Positions 1 to 13,177 of a stretch of DNA of 64,000 nt are shown here, one piece after another. The stretch lies in assembly GCF_008369445.1 (NCBI RefSeq), contig NZ_VTWH01000001.1, forward strand, positions 1,240,001 through 1,304,000, written 5' to 3'. This DNA is from Aureimonas fodinaquatilis. GTDB taxonomy: Bacteria > Pseudomonadota > Alphaproteobacteria > Rhizobiales > Rhizobiaceae. The notes under the pieces were generated by a model. The model did not search any database. It was not told the origin of the DNA and was given only the letters and a program-made list of their open reading frames with translations. Numbering within the stretch: the first letter of the stretch is position 1; each line of letters opens with the position of its first letter. Made by a program: the position numbers and the translations under genes.

Positions 1-162
1 ACAGCCAACAAAAGCCCGGCTTTTTCAACGTCGGTCGGCTTGCTCATCTACCCGCAGATTGCCTGGCAGGAATATGTGGCGGAAACCTCACCTCTGGATT
101 TTGCTTTCGACGAGAAAACCCGTGTCGGAAGAATTGGCTCATGGTTGAGGCGAAGTTTTTAG
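1..162 (+). CDS. ftsA: FtsA, C-terminal end (partial at left edge)
   Basis: The frame is open from the first base to a TAG at 160-162 and gives 53 residues ending in IGSWLRRSF. The stretch containing STSVGLLIYPQ and the short basic-aromatic tail match the end of alphaproteobacterial FtsA, the actin-like protein that ties the FtsZ ring to the membrane through a C-terminal amphipathic helix; the Trp-Leu-Arg-Arg-Ser-Phe tail is that membrane tip. It stands directly upstream of ftsZ, as expected for the division cluster. The N-terminal part lies outside the window. The assignment rests on a short piece plus context. Confidence 0.85.
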   Translation, partial: TANKSPAFSTSVGLLIYPQIAWQEYVAETSPLDFAFDEKTRVGRIGSWLRRSF

Positions 163-291
163 CGTTTTGAACTTGCCGCGCAAGTTTCACGCGGGGCAGC
201 GAAAGTATGGTGCGCAGTACGCACTGGCATGAATCAAATCAAAAAGGGCCGGCGCGGCGAGGCGGCCAACTGCGAAAAGGAACCTTTGGAT

Positions 292-1830
292 ATGAGCATC
301 AACCTCCAGAAGCCGGACATTACCGAGCTTAAGCCCCGCATCACCGTGTTTGGTGTAGGCGGCGGTGGCTGCAATGCTGTGAACAACATGATCAATGCTG
401 GGCTGGAAGGCGTGGAGTTCGTTATCGCCAATACCGATGCCCAGGCACTGCGCTCGTCACGCGCAGAGCGCGTCATTCAGATGGGCGTCGCTGTAACCGA
501 AGGTCTCGGTGCAGGTTCCCAGCCGGAAGTTGGCCGCGCCGCTGCTGAAGAATCACTGGATGAGATCTGCGACCATCTGCTTGGCTCGCATATGTGCTTC
601 GTAACCGCCGGCATGGGCGGTGGTACCGGCACCGGTGCTGCACCTGTTGTGGCACGCGCCGCTCGGGAAAAAGGCATTCTGACAGTTGGCGTGGTGACCA
701 AGCCTTTCCACTTTGAAGGCCAGCGCCGTCTGCGCATTGCCGAGCAGGGCATTGAAGAACTGCAGAAGAATGTGGACACGCTGATCGTTATTCCGAATCA
801 GAATCTGTTCCGCATCGCCAATGACAAGACCACCTTTGCCGATGCATTCGGCATGGCAGATCAGGTTCTGTATTCCGGCGTGGCATGCATTACCGACCTG
901 ATGGTCAAGGAAGGCCTGATCAACCTGGACTTTGCCGATGTGCGCTCTGTGATGCGTGAAATGGGCAAGGCAATGATGGGCACGGGCGAAGCTTCCGGCG
1001 AAGGCCGCGCAATGGCTGCCGCTGAAGCGGCAATTGCCAATCCGCTGCTGGACGAAACGTCGATGAAGGGTGCGAAAGGCCTGCTGATTTCAATCACCGG
1101 TGGTCGCGACCTGACGCTGTTCGAAGTTGATGAAGCGGCTACCCGCATTCGCGAAGAAGTTGATCAGGATGCCAACATCATTCTGGGTGCAACATTTGAC
1201 GAAAACCTCGAAGGCGTGATCCGCGTTTCTGTTGTTGCCACCGGCATCGACAAAACTGCTGCAGAAGCTTTTGACCGTCCTGCAGAGATGCGCCCGGTTG
1301 CAGCGCCTGCACCACGCGCCGCACCCGTTGCACCTCCGGTTCAGGAAGCCCCGGGGTTTGCTCAGCCAACGGCTCAGTCATTTGGGCAGCCCGCCGCACA
1401 GGTGCCTTCGCTGGGTGCCGAGCTGGAAGATGACTTCACCGCGGCTCTGGAAGCTGAAATTTCCATGGTTGCACCACAGGTTTCTCCGCGCACTGTGCAG
1501 ACACCGGCTCAGACCCGGCTGCCACGTGTGGAAGATTTTCCACCAGTGGTTCAGGCGGAGATGGACCGTCATAATGGTATGGATGCCGGCAATGAGCGCG
1601 GTGCGCTTGGCCTTATCCGCAAGCTGACGAGCGGCCTTTCCCGTCGCGAGGTTGAGGGTGATGATGCATATGCGGCGCCGGTAGAGCGTCGCCCTGCACC
1701 GGAGCACAACCCATACGCCAATCGGCGTGTTGCGGCAGACTCAGCGGCTCGCCCTTACAGCCAGCCAAGGCAGCAGACCGACGAAGAGCAGCTGGAAATC
1801 CCGGCATTCCTGCGTCGCCAGTCCAACTGA
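292..1830 (+). CDS. ftsZ: Cell division GTPase FtsZ
   Basis: FtsZ is the tubulin-like GTPase that polymerises into the cytokinetic ring. The 512-residue protein carries the nucleotide-binding glycine run [10 protein letters not shown] near residues 21-30 and the tubulin signature GMGGGTGTG at 107-115. The GTPase core ends near residue 320 and is followed by a Pro/Ala/Gln-rich linker of about 170 residues, long as in other rhizobia. The conserved C-terminal peptide [11 protein letters not shown], which binds FtsA and other partners, is intact. I chose the ATG at 292 because AAAGGAA stands about 10 bases upstream and the family starts here; an in-frame ATG at 229 would add 21 basic residues with no match to the family. 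A strong terminator follows the gene. Confidence 0.97.
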   Translation: MSINLQKPDITELKPRITVFGVGGGGCNAVNNMINAGLEGVEFVIANTDAQALRSSRAERVIQMGVAVTEGLGAGSQPEVGRAAAEESLDEICDHLLGSHMCFVTAGMGGGTGTGAAPVVARAAREKGILTVGVVTKPFHFEGQRRLRIAEQGIEELQKNVDTLIVIPNQNLFRIANDKTTFADAFGMADQVLYSGVACITDLMVKEGLINLDFADVRSVMREMGKAMMGTGEASGEGRAMAAAEAAIANPLLDETSMKGAKGLLISITGGRDLTLFEVDEAATRIREEVDQDANIILGATFDENLEGVIRVSVVATGIDKTAAEAFDRPAEMRPVAAPAPRAAPVAPPVQEAPGFAQPTAQSFGQPAAQVPSLGAELEDDFTAALEAEISMVAPQVSPRTVQTPAQTRLPRVEDFPPVVQAEMDRHNGMDAGNERGALGLIRKLTSGLSRREVEGDDAYAAPVERRPAPEHNPYANRRVAADSAARPYSQPRQQTDEEQLEIPAFLRRQSN

Positions 1831-1869
1831 GTGTAACAAACCGTTCACAAAAATAGCGATTGTTACCAT

Positions 1870-1903
1870 CGACCCGCACCGCAAGGTGCGGGTCGATTTT
1901 GTT
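1870..1903 (+). terminator. Rho-independent terminator after ftsZ
   Basis: Perfect 11-bp inverted repeat (CGACCCGCACC, loop GCAA, GGTGCGGGTCG) at 1870-1895 followed by ATTTTGTTT. It lies 40 bases after the ftsZ stop and separates the division cluster from lpxC. Confidence 0.9.
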
Positions 1904-2137
1904 TAAGGTACTGAAAAATATGAGATTTACCTTCGGTTAAGCAAGTTTTCGGTAACATGGGGTAAAGAAGCGTGATTTGGCCAACAGCCTGCTAAACCCT
2001 AGTTTCCAGCATGAAAATAGCGGGTGTGGTTTGAGATGATGGTTTGCCCTTGTGGCAACTGATTAACCGCCCCGGAATATGCAGTGAAATTGCATGCGAC
2101 ATGGCAGGCACGACCTGCCGGAATCAAGGATGTGAAC

Positions 2138-3082
2138 TTGGCTAAACAGCAACAGACGATTGGTGCCAGCATTGGCTTCAACGGTGTCGGCGTCCACAGC
2201 GGTGAAGCAGTGGAACTGACGTTGCATCCGGCAGATGCCGGAACCGGTGTTGTGTTTCAGGTGACCACGCCTTCTGGCGGCATACGCGAAATCAAAGCTG
2301 TCTCTGCCAATGTTTCCTCCACTGATCTGGCAACCGTTGTGGGTGAACCCAATGGGCCGGGAGTGGCCACAATCGAACATTTGATGGCGGCTCTTTACGC
2401 CATGGAAATCGACAATGTGATTGTGGAGATCGAGGGCCGCGAAGTGCCGATCATGGACGGCTGCTCGCACGCTTTCGTTCAGTCTATCCGCGAAGCCGGT
2501 TTTGTGCCGCAGCTTGCCGCACGCCGCTATGTTCGTGTGCTGAAGCCGGTGCGTGTGGAAATGGGCAGCGCATATGGCGAATATCGGCCGCACGATTCGA
2601 CCCGATTCGAAATCGACATCGATTTCAGCTCTGCGGCAATTGGTCGCCAGAGCTTCAAGGCCGACCTGACTCCCGATCTTTTCTGCGAAGAAATTTCAAG
2701 AGCACGCACTTTCGGTTTCATGAAGGATGTTGAGCGTCTTTGGGCATCAGGTCATGCCCTTGGCTCTTCGCTGGAAAATTCCGTTGTGATTGGCGACGAT
2801 GACGGTGTTATCAACCCTGGCGGGTTGCGCTACGTCGACGAATTCGTACGCCATAAGGCCCTGGACGCCATTGGCGATCAGGCTTTGGCCGGTGCGCGCA
2901 TTCTGGGCTGCTACCGCTCCTATCGCGGTGGTCACCGGTTGAATGCAATGGCGTTGCAGGCGCTGTTGTCTGATCCGACCGCTTTTGAAATGGTGGAAGT
3001 GCCGGTTCGCACCGGCACCCGCGCAAGGCGCGAATTGTCCATCGGGGCGGCTTCGCCGGCTTATGAGCCGCAAAAACTCTGA
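2138..3082 (+). CDS. lpxC: UDP-3-O-acyl-N-acetylglucosamine deacetylase LpxC
   Basis: LpxC is the zinc amidase that removes the acetyl group from UDP-3-O-acyl-GlcNAc, the committed step of lipid A synthesis in the cytoplasm. The zinc and catalytic motifs are all visible: TIEHLMAAL, then HKALDAIGD, then the YRGGHRLN histidine near the end, in the expected order for the two-domain fold. The start is uncertain: a TTG at 2138 has AAGGA seven bases upstream and gives 314 residues, close to the family length; GTG codons at 2132 (Shine-Dalgarno too close) and 2084 (weak site, 332 residues) are alternatives. It stands alone between the ftsZ terminator and bamD, as in other Hyphomicrobiales. Confidence 0.95.
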   Translation: MAKQQQTIGASIGFNGVGVHSGEAVELTLHPADAGTGVVFQVTTPSGGIREIKAVSANVSSTDLATVVGEPNGPGVATIEHLMAALYAMEIDNVIVEIEGREVPIMDGCSHAFVQSIREAGFVPQLAARRYVRVLKPVRVEMGSAYGEYRPHDSTRFEIDIDFSSAAIGRQSFKADLTPDLFCEEISRARTFGFMKDVERLWASGHALGSSLENSVVIGDDDGVINPGGLRYVDEFVRHKALDAIGDQALAGARILGCYRSYRGGHRLNAMALQALLSDPTAFEMVEVPVRTGTRARRELSIGAASPAYEPQKL

Positions 3083-3215
3083 GTATAATCACCAATTGCC
3101 TCAAAAAAGGCGCGTTAAGCGCCCTTCAAACATTGTCGGCACACTGGTCTTTCAAGTAGAAGGGCGGGGGAAGCGGGGCGACCCGCCGCCGTGTATGTAG
3201 CTGGGGAATTCGGAC

Positions 3216-4109
3216 ATGCGTCAATATACGCCCAAATTCAGCAGGTTTGCTTTTAAGCGGCCGTTGGCAATTGCTCTTTTGGCAGGGGCGGCAATATTAC
3301 CTGCTGGCTGTATGTCCAGCAAAGATTCGGACATTGATGCGCTGGCTTTGGCATCGCAGACGGAACCGGCAGACCAGCTTTACAATCAGGGCCTCGCCAA
3401 TCTGGAAGCAGGGCGGCTGAAAGAGGCGTCCGCCAAGTTTGAAGCCATCGACCGCCAGCACCCTTATTCCGAATGGGCGCGCAAGGCACTGGTCATGCGC
3501 GCATTCACATCCTACCGTTCGGGCGATTATGATGAGGCAGTGTCATCTGCCCGCCGTTACCTTTCGCTCTATCCGGGTTCGGATGAAGCAGCCTATGCGC
3601 AGTACATCATTGGCCTTGCCTATTTCCGGCAGATTCCGGAAGTCACGCGGGATCAGACAGACACGGCGCGCGCTGCTGCTGCCATGCAGGAAGTGATCGA
3701 TCGCTATCCGGATTCGGAATATGTGGACGATGCGCAGGCAAAGCTGCGTCAGGCCAGAGACCAGATTGCCGGCAAGGATATGCAGATCGGCCGTTATTAC
3801 CTGGAACGGCGCGATTATATTGCAGCGGTGAACCGCTTCAAGAATGTGGTCGACAATTTCAGCCAGACCCGCCATGTCGAAGAAGCGCTTTACCGTCTGG
3901 TGGAAGCGAACCTGGCGATGGGTATCCAGCCTGAAGCGCAGGCTGCAGCGTCGGTTCTGGGCCAGAACTTCCCGGAATCACCTTGGTACAGGGATGCCTA
4001 TGCCCGGTTGCAGCAGGGCGGGCTTGAGCCAAGGGCAGCCGGTCCGGGGTCCTGGTTCGGCAATGCAGCCCGCAGGCTGGCTGGTGCGCCAGCGGCTCCG
4101 CAGGGTTGA
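3216..4109 (+). CDS. bamD: Outer membrane assembly lipoprotein BamD
   Basis: BamD (ComL) is an essential lipoprotein of the beta-barrel assembly machine and works on the periplasmic face of the outer membrane. The 297-residue protein begins with a basic segment, a hydrophobic stretch and a lipobox LPAGC near residue 32, so Cys32 is the expected lipidated residue. The mature part is made of tetratricopeptide-like helices ([18 protein letters not shown], then [20 protein letters not shown]), typical of BamD. A GGGGAA Shine-Dalgarno lies upstream of the ATG. recN starts 17 bases after the stop, so the two are probably co-transcribed. Confidence 0.94.
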   Translation: MRQYTPKFSRFAFKRPLAIALLAGAAILPAGCMSSKDSDIDALALASQTEPADQLYNQGLANLEAGRLKEASAKFEAIDRQHPYSEWARKALVMRAFTSYRSGDYDEAVSSARRYLSLYPGSDEAAYAQYIIGLAYFRQIPEVTRDQTDTARAAAAMQEVIDRYPDSEYVDDAQAKLRQARDQIAGKDMQIGRYYLERRDYIAAVNRFKNVVDNFSQTRHVEEALYRLVEANLAMGIQPEAQAAASVLGQNFPESPWYRDAYARLQQGGLEPRAAGPGSWFGNAARRLAGAPAAPQG

Positions 4110-4126
4110 TAAGCCACTGAAGCAAC

Positions 4127-7952
<3,826 letters not shown>

Positions 7953-7954
7953 GG

Positions 7955-8650
7955 ATGTTTCGCTCAAGGGAATTTCGCGCGGGGCTGCGCGATGTCGGGC
8001 CAATTCTGGTGCCCATGCTGCCATTTGGCACGATCTACGGCGCGTTGGCCATTGATGCCGGGCTGACGCCCGCTCAGGCTCTTGGCATGTCGGTGTTTGT
8101 CTATGCCGGCGCTTCGCAAATGGCGGCCTTGCAGTTGATCGTGCTGGCAGCGCCAATGTGGGCGGTGCTCCTGTCCATGCTGATCATCAATTTTCGCCAT
8201 GTGCTGTATTCGGCTTCTGTCGGGCGCAGTCTCAACCGGTTTTCACCAATGGCCAAGGCAGCGGCGTTTTTTGTGCTGGTGGACCCCAGCTTTGCTGCGG
8301 CCGAAGCGCGCGCAGCGCGCGGCACGCTGACAAAGACCTATTACTTCACTTATTCCCTCACGTTGTACATTGTGTGGTTCGCAGCAACGCTTGCCGGAAT
8401 TGTTTTTGGCGGATTGATTGAAAATTCCCGGGCTTTTGCTCTGGATTTTGTGCTGCCGGTTTACTTTCTGGCACAGGCCATGGCGTTTCAGAAACGACCA
8501 GGGTTTTTTCCTGTTGCCGGTGCCAGCGTCCTTGCTTCGTCAACTGCTTACTTTGCTCTTGGCTCACCGTGGCACATCATGCTGGGCGGTTTGGCAGGCC
8601 TTATTGCAGCCGCGCTGATGCCACTTCCGGTCAAGGAAGGTCAGCAATGA
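7955..8650 (+). CDS. azlC: AzlC family branched-chain amino acid exporter, large subunit
   Basis: AzlC is the large membrane subunit of a two-component exporter of branched-chain amino acids (type LIV-E). The 231-residue protein has the family N-terminus RDVGPILVPMLPFG and the segments FVYAGASQMAA and INFRHVLYSAS, with several hydrophobic helices. It starts two bases after ligA and its stop overlaps the ATG of azlD in an ATGA, indicating translational coupling. The substrate is inferred from the family only. Confidence 0.9.
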   Translation: MFRSREFRAGLRDVGPILVPMLPFGTIYGALAIDAGLTPAQALGMSVFVYAGASQMAALQLIVLAAPMWAVLLSMLIINFRHVLYSASVGRSLNRFSPMAKAAAFFVLVDPSFAAAEARAARGTLTKTYYFTYSLTLYIVWFAATLAGIVFGGLIENSRAFALDFVLPVYFLAQAMAFQKRPGFFPVAGASVLASSTAYFALGSPWHIMLGGLAGLIAAALMPLPVKEGQQ

Positions 8651-8940
8651 ACATCTGGCTTCTGATATTTCTGGCAACGTTGGCAACATATGCAACGCGC
8701 GCTGGCGGGCATGTTGTTCTGGCGCGCATGGGGCACGTGTCACCTCGGGTCAATGCCCTGCTGAACGCCGTGCCTGCGGCCGTGCTGCCAACGCTGGTGG
8801 TGCCTGCATTTGTGGATGGCGGCTGGCTGGAGAAGTCGGTTCTGGTACTGTGCGCCGCTCTGGCGCTGCGCTTTTCGCTGCTGAGCACGGTTGTTGCAGG
8901 TACAGCGATTGTCATTCTGGCGCGTGCACTGGGTGCATAG
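8647..8940 (+). CDS. azlD: AzlD family transporter small subunit
   Basis: A 97-residue hydrophobic protein of the AzlD family, the small partner of AzlC in branched-chain amino acid export. Typical features are the first helix followed by TYATRAGGH and the segment LNAVPAAVLPTLVVPAF. The ATG at 8647 overlaps the azlC stop by four bases, which fixes the start and argues for coupled translation at a fixed subunit ratio. The gene ends the recN-ligA-azlCD run. Confidence 0.9.
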   Translation: MNIWLLIFLATLATYATRAGGHVVLARMGHVSPRVNALLNAVPAAVLPTLVVPAFVDGGWLEKSVLVLCAALALRFSLLSTVVAGTAIVILARALGA

Positions 8941-8965
8941 ATGAACTTGCCATGCCCCTGAAAGT

Positions 8966-8998
8966 GAAAAAGCGTCCCGGGTGATTGCCCGAGACGCT
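8966..8998 (-). terminator. Terminator for the Tim44-like gene, probably bidirectional
   Basis: An 11-bp inverted repeat with one mismatch (AGCGTCCCGGG ... CCCGAGACGCT, 8971-8998). On the minus strand it is followed by CTTTTTC, so it ends the Tim44-like gene; it also lies just after azlD. Confidence 0.75.
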
Positions 8999-9065
8999 CC
9001 AATTCTATTGTCTTCGAATTGCTCCAGCCGTTGAAACCATTCTGGCTCAACGTGATGGCTCTAAA

Positions 9066-10037
9066 TCAGGCTTCCTGAATTGCGGTGATCTTCCACTCAT
9101 CGTGGTGATCGCGCAGGAAGGTCCAGATTTCACTGGATTCCACCGGCTCACTGTCAGACCCTTCAACGATTTCACCGGTCTGCCGGTCCCGCAGGAACAG
9201 GATCATTGAATAGCGCATGGCAACAGTTGCGAATTCACGCGAGCCTTCTTTCCAGCTTTCGGCAATGTCACCCTGTTCCAGATGCACATCACGAACTTCA
9301 CTCTTGACGCCGCGTGTCGCATTCTGCCCCAGCTCTTCAGACAGATAGGACATGATTTCCGGCGTGGTGATCTCGCGGATTGCCGCATAATCTTCCTTGC
9401 CGAAAGCCTGCTGCAACTGGTGCAGGCGCTGTTCAAAGATTTCCAGGTCCGGCGCCATAATGCCCAACTCGTCCGGCTGCGAAGCGTTGGTAGATGACTG
9501 GCCGACGCCAGCGCCCAGATGGCTGAAATCACGGCCAGCGCCACCGCCTGCATTGTTGTTCTGGCTTGGCTCTGTGTTGAAATTCAGCGGCGAAGGGCGG
9601 TTGCCAGCCGCTGCTGGCTGACGCGAGCGAAACAGACGGAAGAGCAGAAATGCCAGGCCACCGAATATGGCGAGCTGTGCCAGCATCGCCAGCATGCCAC
9701 CCATTCCGCCAAAGCCGGCGCCCATCAACGCGCCAATCAGACCGCCCATCAGCAGGCCGCGCATGAGCGGGCTGCCGAACATGCCACCGCGGCTGGCTGC
9801 CGCTGCCGCACCGGCCGTGGCTGGTGCCGCTGCCGGATTGCCCGGCGTAGTCGAGCGTTGAACAGGTGCTGCTGCGGGTGCTGTGTTGGTTGCCGGTGCA
9901 GCCTGGTGCGTGCGCGCACCGCGGCTGCCAAAACTGCCGCCACGGCGAGCTTCGGCGTAATCAATGGCCGTCATCGTAAAGACCAGAGTTAAAACTCCGA
10001 GCAGTGTTGCCAGTCGAAACCTGTGCAGCGCGGCCAT
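9066..10037 (-). CDS. Tim44-like domain, membrane-anchored protein
   Basis: A 323-residue protein whose C-terminal 150 residues look like the Tim44/MRPL45-like fold found in many Rhizobiales proteins (FEQRLHQLQQAFGKEDYAAIREITTPEIMSYL split over several helices, then a beta-rich end DRQTGEIVEG ... WTFLRDHHDEWKITAIQE). The N-terminus is a signal-like hydrophobic segment (LLGVLTLVFTMTAI), then an Arg/Gly and Ala/Pro-rich stretch and a Gly/Met-rich double hydrophobic segment (about 105-150) ending in FRLFRSR. It is probably a membrane protein with the Tim44 domain on one face; the bacterial function is not established. ATG 10037 is preferred because GGAGGAT lies eight bases upstream; an ATG at 10052 has no such site. 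Confidence 0.8.
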   Translation of the reverse strand: MAALHRFRLATLLGVLTLVFTMTAIDYAEARRGGSFGSRGARTHQAAPATNTAPAAAPVQRSTTPGNPAAAPATAGAAAAASRGGMFGSPLMRGLLMGGLIGALMGAGFGGMGGMLAMLAQLAIFGGLAFLLFRLFRSRQPAAAGNRPSPLNFNTEPSQNNNAGGGAGRDFSHLGAGVGQSSTNASQPDELGIMAPDLEIFEQRLHQLQQAFGKEDYAAIREITTPEIMSYLSEELGQNATRGVKSEVRDVHLEQGDIAESWKEGSREFATVAMRYSMILFLRDRQTGEIVEGSDSEPVESSEIWTFLRDHHDEWKITAIQEA

Positions 10038-10258
10038 TGCCGAATCCTCCATGCATAATCTGCAAAGGATATAGGCGTGGCAGGATGATTGATTGAAGGG
10101 GCGGGACGCAACTTAGTGAGTTTTGTCGATCAACTTATCGCTATGATGGATCAAGAACGACTTTATCAGCGTTGTTGATGAAAGGTTAACAAATCGTTCA
10201 GCATCGGTTCAGGTGCGGAATGCTTCATGGGGGCAGAAGCTCTCCAAGGAGACAGGTC

Positions 10259-10783
10259 ATGTCATTAGTACAGTCGATAAAAGGTAAGTCACTGGCGGTT
10301 GCGCTTGCGCTGGCAATGTTGCCTGCAAGCGTGGCTGTGCCACAAAATATGCAAAGCAGTGCAGGGTCGCTGATCAGCAGCCTGTTTGGTGCAACGGCGG
10401 CCAAGGCAGACCCATGGCGCAACTCATATCGTCGCGGGCACCAAGGCGGTTGGAATGGCGGGCGGAACTGGGATAACCGCCGCTACCATAACCGCAATTA
10501 CAACAATCGGTATTATCGCAACTATAACAACGGCTACTATCGCAACCGCAACAACGACGCGACGGCGGCGATTGTGGGCGGAATTGTCGGGCTTGGTCTT
10601 GGTGCTGCCATTGCCAACTCGTACAACCAGCCACGTTATGTGCAACCAGCGCCGCAATATTCCTATGCGCCGGCACCGTGGTCGCGGGAGTGGTATCAGT
10701 ATTGTTCGCAGCGTTACCGCAGTTTTGACCCGCAAAGTGGTACATTCCAGCCGTATAATGGGCAGCGTCGCATGTGCCGCTAA
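10259..10783 (+). CDS. BA14K family exported protein
   Basis: A 174-residue protein with a signal peptide (hydrophobic core LAVALALAMLPASVAVP). Its last 30 residues carry the BA14K signature: WYQYCSQRYRSFDP, then GTFQPYNGQRRMC with two conserved cysteines. Brucella BA14K is an immunoreactive protein reported to bind sugars. Between signal and domain lie an Asn/Tyr/Arg-rich low-complexity region (about residues 55-100) and a glycine-rich hydrophobic segment (AAIVGGIVGLGLGAAIA) that could insert in a membrane. The start at 10259 is fixed by AAGGAG eight bases upstream. The region before it is AT-rich and holds a near CtrA-type half pair (TTAA-N7-TTCA at 10186-10200). Function here is unknown. 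Confidence 0.85.
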   Translation: MSLVQSIKGKSLAVALALAMLPASVAVPQNMQSSAGSLISSLFGATAAKADPWRNSYRRGHQGGWNGGRNWDNRRYHNRNYNNRYYRNYNNGYYRNRNNDATAAIVGGIVGLGLGAAIANSYNQPRYVQPAPQYSYAPAPWSREWYQYCSQRYRSFDPQSGTFQPYNGQRRMCR

Positions 10784-10826
10784 CGACCGGGAATTTCTCG
10801 GGTAAAATTGATCTTGCCGGAATGCA

Positions 10827-10858
10827 GCTCCGCAATTGTCAGATTGCGGGGCTTCTTG
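10827..10858 (+). terminator. Terminator after the BA14K gene
   Basis: A 10-bp stem with one G-T pair (GCTCCGCAAT, loop TGTCAG, ATTGCGGGGC, 10827-10852) followed by TTCTTG. It lies between the convergent BA14K and aminopeptidase P genes. Confidence 0.6.
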
Positions 10859-10864
10859 CTGTTC

Positions 10865-12685
10865 TCAAACAGGTTTGGTTGCCGCTGCCAGCCATTGCCG
10901 GTCATTGTCATTCAGCAGCGGCGACAGTTTGTGGCGCACCGCTTCATGATAGCGGTTCAGCCAGTCGCGTTCCCACGTTTCAAGCAAGTCCTGCACGACC
11001 AAACGCAGGTCAATCGGTACAAAAGTCAGCGTTTCGAAACCATGCATCGGCATATCGCCGCCCTCAATCGGAGCAGGTGGGGTGACAACGATCAGATTTT
11101 CAATGCGAATGCCAAAATGCCCTTCGCGATAATAACCCGGTTCGTTGGACAGGATCATACCGGTTTCCAAAGGCGTTGCGCCGCGCTTGGACAGGGATTG
11201 TGGTCCCTCGTGTACAGCAAGGTAAGAACCAATGCCGTGGCCGGTGCCATGGGCATAGTCGCAGCCTGATTTCCACAAAGCTGTGCGCGCCAGCGGGTCC
11301 AGATCCTGGCCACGTGTGCCCGCTGGGAACCGAATGTCCGAAATGGCGATCATGCCTTTCAGCACAAGAGTGAACTTGCGCCGACGCTCTTCATCCACCG
11401 CGCCAATTGCGACCGTTCGGGTGATGTCTGTGGTGCCATCTCGGTACTGCGCCCCGGAATCAATCAGGAACAGCTCTCCCTCCTGAAGGGTTCGATCGGA
11501 CTGAAAATTAACGCGATAATGCGGCAGAGCGGCGTTAGGACCAGATCCGGCTATGCTGTCGAACGAAACATCCAGAAGCGGCATTTGCGTCTGCTGGCCG
11601 ATGACACTGCGAGCCGCTTCAAGCCGGGTCGCCGCTGAAATTTCGCTGACGGAGCCAGGTTCCTGCTGGTCCAGCCAGTGAAGAAACTGCACCATTGCTG
11701 CCCCGTCGCGCAAATGGGCCGTGCGCGCGCCTTCCAGCTCAATGGCATTTTTACGGGCGCGGGGCAGGCGTGCAGGATCAGGCTTTTCAATGACCTTTCC
11801 GCCGCCCTCCATAATCAACTGAGCAATTTTTTCTGCGGTGAGGGCAGGGTCGATCAGCACTTTTGCGCCCGCACCCAAAGCCTTCAACTCCGCTTCAAAC
11901 TCCTCAGGCAGTTTCAGATCGGCCAGTTGGGACAAATAACGGAGCGCCTCTTCATCCAGCTTTTCCGGGTCAATGAACAGCATTGGCCTGGCCTGCAGCC
12001 GCAAAATCGCAAAACCCAGTGCCAGCGGTGTGTGGGGCACATCTGAACCGCGAATGTTGAAGGCCCAGGCTATTGATGACGGGTCAGAAATGACGGCGGC
12101 ATTGCCACTGGCTGAGCTGATGGTTTCAGCCAGTTCAGCCAGCTTGCTGGCAACATTGCGCCCGGCAAATTGTTCGGGATGCAGAACCACTGCGCCCTTG
12201 GGCGGCAAAGGCCGGTCTGGCCACAACCGATCCACCGGGTTGTGATCCAGCGGGACAATCTGAAAACCATGGTCCGAGGCGGCTTGATTCAGCGCTGATA
12301 TTTCGCCTCGCGTATGAAGCCATGGGTCAAAACCGATCGTCAGACCAACGGCCTTGTCTGCGAGAAAGCGCGACAGTGGCATATCCACAGAGCTGCCAAT
12401 TGCAACCGCGTTGGCGTCCACTTGCTGGCTGGCCTGAGTCGTATAGCGTCCATCCACAAACAACACCGCGCTTTCCGGCAGAACCAGCGCATAGCCGGCA
12501 GAGCCTGAAAAGCCGGTGAGCCAGCGCAGCCGTGCGGCGCAATCGGGAATATATTCGCCTTGATGCTCATCCGCTCGTGGAACAATGAACCCATCAACCC
12601 CAAGTTGCGCCAGTGATTTGCGCAGCAATGCCAGCCGCTCCGCGCTTTCCAGGGAGCTGGCGGTTTCTTCAAACGATTGGAACAT
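10865..12685 (-). CDS. pepP: Xaa-Pro aminopeptidase (M24B, long form)
   Basis: A metallopeptidase that removes an N-terminal residue before proline. The 606-residue, three-domain long form has two creatinase-like N-terminal domains (FIVPRADEHQGEYIP near the start) and a C-terminal pita-bread domain with the metal ligands in order: LIDSGAQYRDGTTDITRT (two Asp), GTGHGIGSYLAVHEGP (His) and two later Glu in ILSNEPGYY and IRIENLIVV. AAAGGA eight bases before the ATG supports the start. It follows prmA on the same strand, but a stretch of nearly 500 bases with a possible opposite-strand gene separates them. Cytoplasmic; no signal peptide. Confidence 0.93.
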   Translation of the reverse strand: MFQSFEETASSLESAERLALLRKSLAQLGVDGFIVPRADEHQGEYIPDCAARLRWLTGFSGSAGYALVLPESAVLFVDGRYTTQASQQVDANAVAIGSSVDMPLSRFLADKAVGLTIGFDPWLHTRGEISALNQAASDHGFQIVPLDHNPVDRLWPDRPLPPKGAVVLHPEQFAGRNVASKLAELAETISSASGNAAVISDPSSIAWAFNIRGSDVPHTPLALGFAILRLQARPMLFIDPEKLDEEALRYLSQLADLKLPEEFEAELKALGAGAKVLIDPALTAEKIAQLIMEGGGKVIEKPDPARLPRARKNAIELEGARTAHLRDGAAMVQFLHWLDQQEPGSVSEISAATRLEAARSVIGQQTQMPLLDVSFDSIAGSGPNAALPHYRVNFQSDRTLQEGELFLIDSGAQYRDGTTDITRTVAIGAVDEERRRKFTLVLKGMIAISDIRFPAGTRGQDLDPLARTALWKSGCDYAHGTGHGIGSYLAVHEGPQSLSKRGATPLETGMILSNEPGYYREGHFGIRIENLIVVTPPAPIEGGDMPMHGFETLTFVPIDLRLVVQDLLETWERDWLNRYHEAVRHKLSPLLNDNDRQWLAAATKPV

Positions 12686-12823
12686 CTGGCGAGTCCTTTG
12701 GCGAGGATGAAGATTTTATGAACGAAGTCGAGAATCGCAGTGCAGTTTACGAACAGCAGCTATGCATAACCATGGCTGGCTCGGTGGCTTGATATAGAGC
12801 ATATTTCAAACAGGGAGGTACTC

Positions 12824-12907
12824 ATGCATTGGCCTGATTTGGCCGATGTGGTTGCAAAAAATTTGCGCCATGGGCACCCATTCTGCGCAAAGCCGCCTGA
12901 AAGCTGA
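12824..12907 (+). CDS. Possible 27-residue ORF with a strong ribosome binding site
   Basis: An ATG at 12824 is preceded by GGGAGGT at an ideal four to five base spacing, one of the best ribosome sites in the window, yet the frame closes after 27 codons at 12907. It could be a real leader peptide, or the 5' end of a gene broken by a frameshift, since a longer coding-like frame follows directly. It lies in the 492-base space between pepP and prmA, on the strand opposite to both. I do not recognise the peptide. Confidence 0.3.
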   Translation: MHWPDLADVVAKNLRHGHPFCAKPPES

Positions 12908-12924
12908 AATGATGTTGACGATAA

Positions 12925-13115
12925 ATGACGAGCGTTGCACGCAATATTCCCCGCGGTTTCCGCAGCTTGCGCGCCGTATTTCCAGCGCACAGGGCCGCCG
13001 CCTGCCGTTTCGCCTGCAGTTGGTAGCAGGCCGCAGCAGCGACCGCGAACCCATGGCCATGCAGGCCGGATATCGCATGTCGCTGTTTGATGCTGCTGCG
13101 CCCGAGCGCAACTGA
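12925..13115 (+). pseudogene. Possible frameshifted small rhizobial gene
   Basis: One frame starting at ATG 12925 reads VARNIPRGFRSLRAVF and stops at 13026; another frame over 13000-13115 reads VAGRSSDREPMAMQAGYRM and stops at 13113-13115. Joined by a shift near 13000, they resemble small proteins of about 60 residues that are common in Rhizobiales: a basic N-terminus, an Ala-rich helix, and a tail with the pattern A-G-R-x-x-S-D-R-E-x-x-x-M. This is recall of a pattern, not a search, and the split could be a true disruption, a sequencing error or chance. Confidence 0.25.
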
Positions 13116-13177
13116 CCTTTACAGCTTGGTTGAGCCGCACTGGTTTTCGTTGAAGCTCGAACGGTCAACGGGAAACA

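Noticed and set aside
3109-3123. Short hairpin GGCGC/GCGCC after lpxC as terminator
   Set aside because: Only five base pairs and followed by CTTC, too weak to call.
10186-10200. CtrA-like site TTAA-N7-TTCA before the BA14K gene
   Set aside because: One mismatch in the second half; in AT-rich intergenic DNA this is expected by chance.
12806-13168. 120-codon minus-strand frame between pepP and prmA
   Set aside because: Composition is rich in Arg/Ser/Cys without a domain pattern; it mirrors the plus-strand candidate and lacks a Shine-Dalgarno.
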